The notes below the pieces were generated by a model. That model saw only the letters and a program-made list of their open reading frames with translations, was not told the DNA's origin and ran no database searches. The translations under genes and the position numbers were made by a program. DNA of 64,000 nt from JBDTDV01 sp039922875 (lineage in GTDB: Bacteria; Actinomycetota; Actinomycetes; Actinomycetales; Microbacteriaceae): positions 1-64,000 of the forward strand of contig JBDTDV010000066.1 in NCBI GenBank assembly GCA_039922875.1, given 5' to 3'. Position 1 is the first letter of the stretch; each line of letters begins with the position of its first letter. Of this stretch, positions 43,786 to 50,799 are shown one piece after another.

Positions 43786-44904
43786 CTAGAACAGCGTCGG
43801 CTCGTCGTTGTCGCCCGCGGCGCCGGGTGCCGAACTGCGAACCGGCAGCTCGGGCGGGGCGGAGAAGGATGGCATGCCCTGAGGCCGCACCCGCCGACCA
43901 GTGGCGGCGGCCAGCGCGGAGGAGCGGACTCCCCCGGTCGCTGGATCCTCGCGGCCGCGCTCCAACCCGTACCGCCGGATCAGCGGCGCGATGCGCGCGC
44001 CGAGCCATTTGCGATACTCCTTCGGTGCGTATGCGCTCTTTTCGTACAGCTGCAGATAACGATCCACGAGCTCGGGGTGCTCCCGCTGAAGCCATTGCAT
44101 AAACCAGGGTTTGACGCCGGGACGCAGGTGCAACGCGGTGTACAGCACGGACGTCGCACCGGCATCCGAGGCCCTCCGCAACGCGGAATCCAGGTGCTCA
44201 CGGGTGTCGGTCAGATACGGCAGGATCGGCATCATGAAAATGGAGCAGTCCAGGCCGTGCTCCCGCACCGCGGTCACGGTGGCCAGCCGCGCCTTCGTGG
44301 TCGCAGTGCCAGGCTCCACCGACTGTTGCAGTTCGTCATCGTAGACCGCGATCGACATGGCCAGGTCCACCGGAACCCGGGTAGCGGCATCCGCCAGCCG
44401 GTCGAGGTCGCGGCGCAACAGCGTGCCCTTGGTCAGGATGCTGAATGGCGTGCCGGAATCGGTCAACGCGTCGATGATCCCCGGCATCAGCGCATACCGG
44501 CCCTCCGCGCGCTGATAGGGGTCGGTGTTCGTGCCCAACGCCACCGGATGCCTGCCCCAGCTCGGCCTGGCAAGCTCACGCCGCAGCACCTCGGCGACAT
44601 TCGTCTTCACGATGATCTGGCTGTCGAAGTCGTGGCCCGCGTCGAGATCGAGGTACGTGTGGGTTGGCCGAGCAAAGCAATAGGTGCACGCATGAGAGCA
44701 GCCGCGGTAGGGGTTGATCGTCCAGCCGAACGGCATGCTGCTCGCGCCGGGTACATGGTTCAGGGCCGACTTCGACAGGATCTCGTGAAAGGTGATGCCG
44801 GCGAATTCCGGAGTGCGCACGGTGCGCACCAGATTATTCAGCCGGGCAAGGCCGGGTAGAGCATTCTCCTGCTCACTGCCTAGTTCCTGGCCGCTCCATC
44901 TCAC
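43786..44904 (-). CDS. Rv2578c-type radical SAM protein, SOS controlled
   Basis: The 372-residue protein has the radical SAM cluster CSHACTYC at Cys69, Cys73 and Cys76. It resembles the Rv2578c family, distantly related to spore photoproduct lyase, with FHEILSKSALNHVPG and CFARPTHTYLDLDAGHDFD. The start is put at GTG 44904 to give the family N-terminus VRWSGQ; a GTG at 44922 would lie inside the operator. No Shine-Dalgarno is visible, and translation may be leaderless. A SOS box lies 8 bases upstream, so a DNA-damage role is likely; the reaction is unknown. Confidence 0.85.
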   Translation of the reverse strand: MRWSGQELGSEQENALPGLARLNNLVRTVRTPEFAGITFHEILSKSALNHVPGASSMPFGWTINPYRGCSHACTYCFARPTHTYLDLDAGHDFDSQIIVKTNVAEVLRRELARPSWGRHPVALGTNTDPYQRAEGRYALMPGIIDALTDSGTPFSILTKGTLLRRDLDRLADAATRVPVDLAMSIAVYDDELQQSVEPGTATTKARLATVTAVREHGLDCSIFMMPILPYLTDTREHLDSALRRASDAGATSVLYTALHLRPGVKPWFMQWLQREHPELVDRYLQLYEKSAYAPKEYRKWLGARIAPLIRRYGLERGREDPATGGVRSSALAAATGRRVRPQGMPSFSAPPELPVRSSAPGAAGDNDEPTLF

Positions 44905-44912
44905 TCGTGTAT

Positions 44913-44928
44913 TCGAACACACGTTCGA
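44913..44928. promoter_or_regulatory. LexA SOS box
   Basis: TCGAACACACGTTCGA matches the actinobacterial LexA consensus TCGAAC-N4-GTTCGA without a mismatch. It sits directly before the radical SAM gene, where LexA would block its promoter, and 68 bases before the end of mqo on the same strand. Confidence 0.88.
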
Positions 44929-44996
44929 GCATTTTGCAAGAACTCGAGGTCGCCGAGTCGCGGCTTCGTTGCGTCGCCGCTGAGGATTGCCGGCGG

Positions 44997-46475
44997 CTAC
45001 GCGGTCAAGCCGAGGACCTTCGCGGTCGAGGCCATCACCTTTTTCGCCTTGGCCGGCGAATCGTTCAGCGTGGTGCCATAGGTCGGAATGATCTTCTTGA
45101 GCCCGGGCTTCCAGCCGGAAAATTGCTCAGGGAAGCACTTTTCCAACAGCTCCAGCATGATCGGCACGGCGGTGGATGCCCCAGGCGACGCCCCGAGGAG
45201 CCCGGCGATCGAGCCGTCTTCCGAGGTGACCACCTCGGTGCCCATGCGCAGCACCCCGCCTTGATCGGCATCCTTCTTCATCACCTGCACGCGCTGCCCG
45301 GCCGTGATCAGTTCCCAATCATCGTCGTGAGCGGTGGGCACGAAGGCCCGCAGCGCGCGCATCTTTTTGGATCGTGTCGCGAGCACTTCGGAAATCAAGT
45401 ATTTCAGTAGGGCAACGTTGTGTCGGGCAACGGCGAGCATCGGCATGATGTTGCCGGGGCGCACCGAGCCGGGCAAGTCGAGCCATGAGCCGCTCTTCAG
45501 GAACTTCGGACTGAATCCGGCGTACGGCCCGAACATCAGCGACGCCTCCCCGTCGACCACGCGGGTGTCCAGGTGCGGCACCGACATCGGCGGTGCGCCG
45601 ACAGCAGCCTTGCCGTACACCTTCGCGTGATGCTGGGCGACCAGCGCGGGCTTGTTGCTGCGCAGGAACTCGCCGCTGATCGGAAAGCCGCCGTAGGCTT
45701 TGATCTCGGGGATACCGGCGTTCTGCAGCAGGCTCAGCGCGCCGCCGCCGGCCCCGACGAACACAAATCGCGCCTGGACCGTGTGCGGGGTGTGGCCCAC
45801 CATATGCCGCACCTTCACGCGCCAGAGCCCGTTCTTCAGCCGGCGGATGCCCCGGACCTCGTGATTCAGCCTCAAATCGGCGCCGTGGCTGACCAGCGCG
45901 TCGATCAGCGATCGGGTCAGCGAACCGAAATTCACGTCCGTCCCGCTGGGCGCGCGGGTTGCCGCGATCCGCTGCGACGGCCGCTTCTTCATCATCAGCG
46001 GGATCCACTCCCGCAGCACCTCGGGATCCTCGCTGTACTCCATCCCGAGGAACAGTGGCTGATCCTTCAGCGCCGCGAACCGCTTTCGCAGGTAACTGAC
46101 CTCGCCCTTGCCCCTGACAAAGCTCATATGCGGAGTCGAGTTGATGAACGACTTCGGCTCGGGCAGCCGGCCGGATGCGACCAGGCCGGCCCAGAACTGC
46201 CGGCTCAGTTGGAATTGCTCATTGATGTCGATCGCCTTATCCGGGTTCACCGTCCCGTCGTCCAGGAGCGGCATATAGTTCAGCTCACAGAGTCCGGAAT
46301 GGCCGGTGCCGGCGTTGTTCCACGGGTTCGAGCTCTCTTCAGCGACACTCCCCAGAGATTCGTAGATCCGGATGCTCCAATCCGGCTGCAATTGCTGGAT
46401 CAAGGTGCCCAGGGTGGCGCTCATAATGCCGCCACCGATCAGTACTACGTCGACGGGGGAAGCAGAAGGACTCAC
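44997..46475 (-). CDS. mqo: Malate:quinone oxidoreductase
   Basis: The 492-residue FAD enzyme has a dinucleotide motif VDVVLIGGGIMSATLGTLIQ, EESSNPWNNAGTGHSGLCEL and the C-terminal SPGASTAVPIMLELLEKCFP. It oxidises malate to oxaloacetate and passes electrons to menaquinone at the membrane face. GTG 46475 gives a protein of the family length; the 129 further open codons have no similarity. Substitution of Mqo for malate dehydrogenase is common in actinomycetes. Confidence 0.92.
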   Translation of the reverse strand: MSPSASPVDVVLIGGGIMSATLGTLIQQLQPDWSIRIYESLGSVAEESSNPWNNAGTGHSGLCELNYMPLLDDGTVNPDKAIDINEQFQLSRQFWAGLVASGRLPEPKSFINSTPHMSFVRGKGEVSYLRKRFAALKDQPLFLGMEYSEDPEVLREWIPLMMKKRPSQRIAATRAPSGTDVNFGSLTRSLIDALVSHGADLRLNHEVRGIRRLKNGLWRVKVRHMVGHTPHTVQARFVFVGAGGGALSLLQNAGIPEIKAYGGFPISGEFLRSNKPALVAQHHAKVYGKAAVGAPPMSVPHLDTRVVDGEASLMFGPYAGFSPKFLKSGSWLDLPGSVRPGNIMPMLAVARHNVALLKYLISEVLATRSKKMRALRAFVPTAHDDDWELITAGQRVQVMKKDADQGGVLRMGTEVVTSEDGSIAGLLGASPGASTAVPIMLELLEKCFPEQFSGWKPGLKKIIPTYGTTLNDSPAKAKKVMASTAKVLGLTA

Positions 46476-46710
46476 GCACTCAATTCTACGGTCTGTGTTC
46501 GGTGGCGGTCTGCGGCCCGGATGCCACGCGGGGCTCAACAGGCAGTTTTGGGCGTCTGGCACGGTCAACAGGCGCGAATGCGCGTTCTGCGTTGCCGTTG
46601 CCTGTTGTGCACGACGCCCTCCACTCCTACACGCGTGCCCCCTACTACCAACTCTCCCCAGCCAACGTCTGTGCCCTGTGCGCGGACCCGGCACGCGGCA
46701 TACTCGGCGG

Positions 46711-47577
46711 ATGCCCCGCTCCCTCCCGCAGGATATGCAGCGATTCGGCAACCTCGCGATGCGATCCCAACTGATCAAATTGGGGCATTCCGAGCGAGCA
46801 ATTCGCCACGCGATCTGCGACCGCGTGCTGGTACCATTGCGGCGACCCTGGCTAGTAGCCACCGGCGCCGACCCGCACTCCGTCCGGGCGGTCGTGCTCG
46901 GCGGCCGGCTCGCGGCCAGCTCCGCCCTTGCCAGTCACGGGGTCTGGGTCAGCCGGCCGAACGGGCTCTGGGTGGGCGTCACCCACAGCGCGAGTCGGCT
47001 ACCATCACTTCGGTCCGGTGAGCACCGGGTATGGAGCCACGAGTTGTTCCCGCCGTACGACGACCGACGCTGGCGGATGTCGGTCGCCGACGCGCTGCTC
47101 CAGCAGCTTCGGGTCGACGTCGAACCGGACGTAGCGGCATCCTTCGACAGCGCACTCCACCAGGGCCTGATCACCGCAGCGACGTTGGACCAGATCTTCG
47201 CCTCGGCACCGCGACGGTTTCATCGGCTGCACGGTCTCCTTAACGGTGCCGCTGAATCCGGGCTGGAGACGATAACGAGGCTCGGCTGCCAAGCACGGGG
47301 TTGGCAGGTCGAAGTACAGGTGAAGATCGTCGGCGTCGGGCGTGTCGACCTGCTCCTCGACGGGTGGCTCGTGATCGAACTCGACGGCGGACGCTGGCAC
47401 GATGACGCGGCGTCCCGAGATGAAGACTACCGCCGCGATGCGGAGTGCATCCTGCTCGGCTACCGCTACCACCGATTCAGGTACCTGCAGGTGATGCACA
47501 CGCTGCCGCTGTGTCTCGATGTGATCCAAACCATCCTGGCCGGCGGTCGTCCGCCCCGGCCGAGCTCCGTACGCTGA
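46711..47577 (+). CDS. DUF559-domain protein with N-terminal winged helix
   Basis: The 288-residue protein begins with an AbiEi-like winged helix (SQLIKLGHSERAIRHAICDR). The C-terminal ~110 residues are a DUF559, VSR-like endonuclease fold with VGVGRVDLLLDGWLVIELDG and the metal/catalytic candidates Asp and Glu in that segment, then DEDYRRDAECILLGYRYHRF. Such genes are scattered in actinomycete genomes and often variable between strains. Start could be ATG 46711 or 46735, neither with a strong Shine-Dalgarno. Imperfect repeats flank it on both sides. Its role is unknown; nuclease activity is inferred from the fold. Confidence 0.75.
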   Translation: MPRSLPQDMQRFGNLAMRSQLIKLGHSERAIRHAICDRVLVPLRRPWLVATGADPHSVRAVVLGGRLAASSALASHGVWVSRPNGLWVGVTHSASRLPSLRSGEHRVWSHELFPPYDDRRWRMSVADALLQQLRVDVEPDVAASFDSALHQGLITAATLDQIFASAPRRFHRLHGLLNGAAESGLETITRLGCQARGWQVEVQVKIVGVGRVDLLLDGWLVIELDGGRWHDDAASRDEDYRRDAECILLGYRYHRFRYLQVMHTLPLCLDVIQTILAGGRPPRPSSVR

Positions 47578-47710
47578 TGCGCATCCTCACCCGCAACACC
47601 CGTTACGTTGAACAGGACTTGCCGCGTTGTTCTGCGCAATGTTGCCTGCTTGGCGTGACAACAGCGCAATCGTGCCTGTTGGGCATGGCACAGCCGGCAG
47701 CGCGAACAGC

Positions 47711-47794
47711 GGTGGCCTACGCGCGGGTTGTGGTCGCCTACCCCGGGCCAGCGGCGGCCTTCGCGCGGCGGGCGGTCGCCTACGCCCGGTTCGT
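47711..47794. repeat. Four 21-base tandem repeats at the end of asd
   Basis: A unit of the form GGTCGCCTACGCGCGGGTTG recurs four times with a strict 21-base period (its GCCTAC/GCCTTC core at 47715, 47736, 47757 and 47778). The last unit holds the asd stop codon. The period is a multiple of three, so it looks like outgrowth of the gene end; three copies lie past the stop. Confidence 0.65.
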
Positions 47795-48859
47795 GACCAA
47801 TCGTGCGGCGAGGATCTCGGCGATTTGTACGGCGTTCAGCGCCGCACCCTTGCGGAGGTTGTCGTTGCTGATGAACAGCGCAAGGCCGCGGTTGTCTGGC
47901 ACGCCCTCGTCCTGCCGAATCCGGCCGACGAAGCTCGGGTCCTTGCCGGCAGCTTCAAGGGGGGTCGGGACATCGGTGACCATCACACCCGGGGCATCCG
48001 ACAGCACCTCCGTGGCGCGCTGGGGAGTCAGGGGCCGCTCGAACTCGGCGTTGATCGACAGAGAGTGACCGGTGAAGACGGGTACCCGAACGCACGTGCC
48101 GCTGACCAGCAGGCCAGGCAGACCGAGAATCTTACGACTCTCGTTGCGCAGCTTCTTCTCCTCATCGGTCTCGTTAAGGCCGTCGTCGACGATCGACCCG
48201 GCCAGCGGGATCACGTCGAAGGCGATCGGCCGCACATATTTGACCGGCTCCGGGAACTCGACCGCGGCGCCGTTGTGCACGAGTTCGAGCAGGTGGCCGT
48301 CCACTGCGGCCTGAGCCTGGCCGGCCAGCTCCTGGGCGCCGGCCAGCCCACTTCCGGAGACCGCCTGGTAGGTGCTGACCGTCAATCGGGTCAGACCGGC
48401 CTCGTCGTGCAGTGCCTTCAGCACGGGCATTGCGGCCATCGTGGTGCAGTTCGGGTTGGCGATTATGCCCATCCCGGAGGCGGAATGCGCCTGCGCGATG
48501 GCATCCGGGTTGACCTCGCTGACCACCAACGGTACGTCCGGGTCCATCCGCCAGGCGCTCGAATTGTCCACCACTATCGCACCGGCTGCGGCGAACCGCG
48601 GTGCCTGGGCGCGAGATACCGTTGCCCCGGCGGAGAAAATGGCGATATCCAACCCGGTCGGATCTGCCGTGGCGGCATCCTCGACGACCACGTCCTGTCC
48701 GCGGAAGCTCAAGGTGGTGCCAGCCGAGCGGGCAGAGGCGAAGAACCGGATGCCGGCAATCGGGAAATCCCTCTCGTCGAGCAGTCGACGCATCACCGCG
48801 CCGACCTGTCCCGTGGCTCCGACAACGCCGACGTTCATTCCGCGCCCATTCCCGCTCAT
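47780..48859 (-). CDS. asd: Aspartate-semialdehyde dehydrogenase
   Basis: The 359-residue enzyme has an NADP motif VGVVGATGQVGAVMRRLL, catalytic Cys138 in ANPNCTTMA, and GSGLAGAQEL plus GHSLSINAEF in the dimerisation domain. It reduces aspartyl phosphate to aspartate semialdehyde for lysine, diaminopimelate, threonine and methionine. It overlaps lysC by 4 bases, the classic actinomycete operon. Conserved sequence begins at Met8, so the start may be 21 bases further in. Confidence 0.95.
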   Translation of the reverse strand: MSGNGRGMNVGVVGATGQVGAVMRRLLDERDFPIAGIRFFASARSAGTTLSFRGQDVVVEDAATADPTGLDIAIFSAGATVSRAQAPRFAAAGAIVVDNSSAWRMDPDVPLVVSEVNPDAIAQAHSASGMGIIANPNCTTMAAMPVLKALHDEAGLTRLTVSTYQAVSGSGLAGAQELAGQAQAAVDGHLLELVHNGAAVEFPEPVKYVRPIAFDVIPLAGSIVDDGLNETDEEKKLRNESRKILGLPGLLVSGTCVRVPVFTGHSLSINAEFERPLTPQRATEVLSDAPGVMVTDVPTPLEAAGKDPSFVGRIRQDEGVPDNRGLALFISNDNLRKGAALNAVQIAEILAARLVTNRA

Positions 48860-49374
48860 CGGCCGGTTCCCCCATAGACCACGGCGACCTCGGTACTGTC
48901 CAGGCCGAATGCGGTGTGCACGACGCGGGCGGCGTCGGCGACCGTGTCGGCGCGGGTGACCACAGAGATCCGGATCTCGCTGGTGGAGATCATCTCGATG
49001 TTGATGCCGGCCGCGTAAAGCGCGTCGAACAGTTTCGCCGAGACGCCCGTGTTGGTGCGCATACCCGCTCCGACAAGGGCGAGCTTGCCGATCTGCTCGT
49101 CGTACTGAAGGTTGGTGAAGCCGATGTCATCCTGATCGGCGGTCAGTGCGCGGAGCACCGATTGGCCCTGGGACTTCGGTAGGGTGAACGAGATGTCGGT
49201 CAGGCCGGTGGCAGCGGCGGAGACATTCTGCACGATCATGTCAACGTTGGCGCCGGTCTTTGCGACGATCTTGAAGATTTGCGCGGCTTTTCCGGGGACG
49301 TCTGGCACGCCGACGACCGTGATCTTGGCCTCGCTGAGGTCGGTCGCGATACCGGCGATGATGGGCTCTTCCAC
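48856..49374 (-). CDS. lysC: Aspartate kinase beta (regulatory) subunit, internal in-frame start
   Basis: GTG at 49374 (codon 251 of lysC) is preceded by GGAGGGAG at 49383-49390 with 8 bases of spacing, the strongest ribosome site in the operon. The product of 172 residues begins VEEPIIAGIATDLSEAK and holds only the two ACT domains. It corresponds in position to the beta subunit of the alpha2-beta2 enzymes of Corynebacterium and Bacillus. Confidence 0.75.
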   Translation of the reverse strand: MEEPIIAGIATDLSEAKITVVGVPDVPGKAAQIFKIVAKTGANVDMIVQNVSAAATGLTDISFTLPKSQGQSVLRALTADQDDIGFTNLQYDEQIGKLALVGAGMRTNTGVSAKLFDALYAAGINIEMISTSEIRISVVTRADTVADAARVVHTAFGLDSTEVAVVYGGTGR

Positions 49375-50124
49375 GTTTTCTTCTCCCTCCATGCTGTTGA
49401 GGACGAGGGTTCCCTCGTTGTTGTTGAATGATGAGCGCACGTGCAGGGTGACGCCGTGCCGTCGGGCATATTCCACTGCGCGTATATAAACAACTTTCGC
49501 GCCGGATGCCGCCATTTCGAGCATCTCTTCGCTGCTGATCCGGTCGATCTTGCGCGCCCGCGGGACGACCCGCGGATCCGAGGTGAACACACCATCGACA
49601 TCCGTGAAAATCTCGCAGACCTCCGCGCCGAGCGCAGCAGCTAAGGCAACCGCGGTGGTATCGGATCCGCCCCGCCCGAGCGTGGTGATATCCATGGTGT
49701 CGCGATTGAAGCCCTGGAACCCGGCGACGATCGCGATGGCACCCTCGGCGAGGGCCTCACGCACTCGCCCCGGCGTTACGTCGACGATTCGCGCAGAACC
49801 ATGGTGATTGTCAGTGATCATGCCGGCTTGGCTGCCGGTGAAGGATCGGGCGTCGTATCCCATGCTCTTGATGGCCATGGCTAGGAGCGCCATCGAGATA
49901 CGCTCTCCTGCGGTCAGCAGCATATCCAGCTCGCGGGGCGCCGGGATCGGAGTGACATCGTGCGCAAGATCGATCAGCTCATCGGTGGAGTCCCCCATCG
50001 CGGAGACCGCCACGACGACATCATTGCCGGACTTGAACGTCTGGACAATGCGCTTGGCGACGCGCTTGATGCTCTCGGCATCCGACACGGATGAACCGCC
50101 ATATTTTTGCACGATCAATGCCAC
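48856..50124 (-). CDS. lysC: Aspartate kinase, alpha subunit
   Basis: The protein has 422 residues. The kinase domain, about 1-245, has KYGGSSVSDAESIK and FTDVDGVFTSDPR. Two ACT domains near 265-400 bind lysine and threonine for feedback control. The GTG start has AGGAG about 6 bases upstream. It phosphorylates aspartate, the first step towards diaminopimelate and the aspartate-family amino acids. It precedes asd with a 4-base overlap. An internal start produces the regulatory beta subunit from the same frame. Confidence 0.95.
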   Translation of the reverse strand: MALIVQKYGGSSVSDAESIKRVAKRIVQTFKSGNDVVVAVSAMGDSTDELIDLAHDVTPIPAPRELDMLLTAGERISMALLAMAIKSMGYDARSFTGSQAGMITDNHHGSARIVDVTPGRVREALAEGAIAIVAGFQGFNRDTMDITTLGRGGSDTTAVALAAALGAEVCEIFTDVDGVFTSDPRVVPRARKIDRISSEEMLEMAASGAKVVYIRAVEYARRHGVTLHVRSSFNNNEGTLVLNSMEGEENVEEPIIAGIATDLSEAKITVVGVPDVPGKAAQIFKIVAKTGANVDMIVQNVSAAATGLTDISFTLPKSQGQSVLRALTADQDDIGFTNLQYDEQIGKLALVGAGMRTNTGVSAKLFDALYAAGINIEMISTSEIRISVVTRADTVADAARVVHTAFGLDSTEVAVVYGGTGR

Positions 50125-50200
50125 AAGGTCTCCTGGTGTGGGAATTGGCAGAAACTGCCCAGGAGATCATTCTATTCGAGGTCGGATGCCGCCCCTCGCG

Positions 50201-50794
50201 TTATACCGCCCGCCGCCCCTCGAACGCCCGGCCGAGCGTGACCTCGTCGGCATACTCGAGGTCTCCACCGACCGGCAGCCCACTGGCGAGCCGGGTCACC
50301 CGGATCTCCAGGGCGGTCAGGAGCCGGCTCAAATAGGTGGCGGTCGCCTCGCCCTCGAGGTTCGGATCGGTCGCGATGATGACTTCTCGCACCGAGCCGT
50401 CCGCCAACCGCTGCATGAGCTGGCGGATCCGCAGGTCGTCCGGTCCGACCCCGTCGATCGGGCTGATCGCTCCGCCGAGCACGTGATAGAGACCTCGGAA
50501 CTCTCGAGTCCGCTCGATGGCCACGACATCCTTCGCCTCTTCGACGACACAGATCTGCTTGGGGTCGCGGCGAGGATCCCGGCAGATCGCGCAGGTCTCC
50601 TGTTCGGAGACGTTGCCGCAGATTTCGCAGAACCGCACTTTGTCTCTGACCTCACGCAGGATCTCGGCGAGACGGGTGACGTCAAAGCTCTCGGTCTGCA
50701 GGATGTGGAACGCAATCCGTTGCGCCGACTTCGGCCCGATCCCCGGCAGCCGGCCGAGTTCATCGATCAACTCCTGAATAATGCCCTCGTACAC
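50201..50794 (-). CDS. recR: Recombination protein RecR
   Basis: The 197-residue protein has an N-terminal helix-hairpin-helix, GRLPGIGPKSAQRIAFHILQ, and a zinc finger CEICGNVSEQETCAICRDPR. The Toprim domain includes ICVVEEAKDVVAIERT and ATDPNLEGEATATYL. It loads RecA in RecFOR gap repair. The GTG start is 5 bases after the dnaX stop, the common dnaX-recR pair; no separate YbaB gene lies between them as in many other bacteria. Confidence 0.95.
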   Translation of the reverse strand: MYEGIIQELIDELGRLPGIGPKSAQRIAFHILQTESFDVTRLAEILREVRDKVRFCEICGNVSEQETCAICRDPRRDPKQICVVEEAKDVVAIERTREFRGLYHVLGGAISPIDGVGPDDLRIRQLMQRLADGSVREVIIATDPNLEGEATATYLSRLLTALEIRVTRLASGLPVGGDLEYADEVTLGRAFEGRRAV

Positions 50795-50799
50795 TCAGC

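Noticed and set aside
46476..46862. 129 additional codons before the mqo start
   Set aside because: They run antisense into the DUF559 gene region, are Arg/Cys-rich and have no similarity; the GTG at 46475 gives the family length.
45573..47021. Rightward open frame of 482 codons across mqo and the start of the DUF559 gene
   Set aside because: It is antisense to mqo and then out of frame with the DUF559 protein; no motif supports it.
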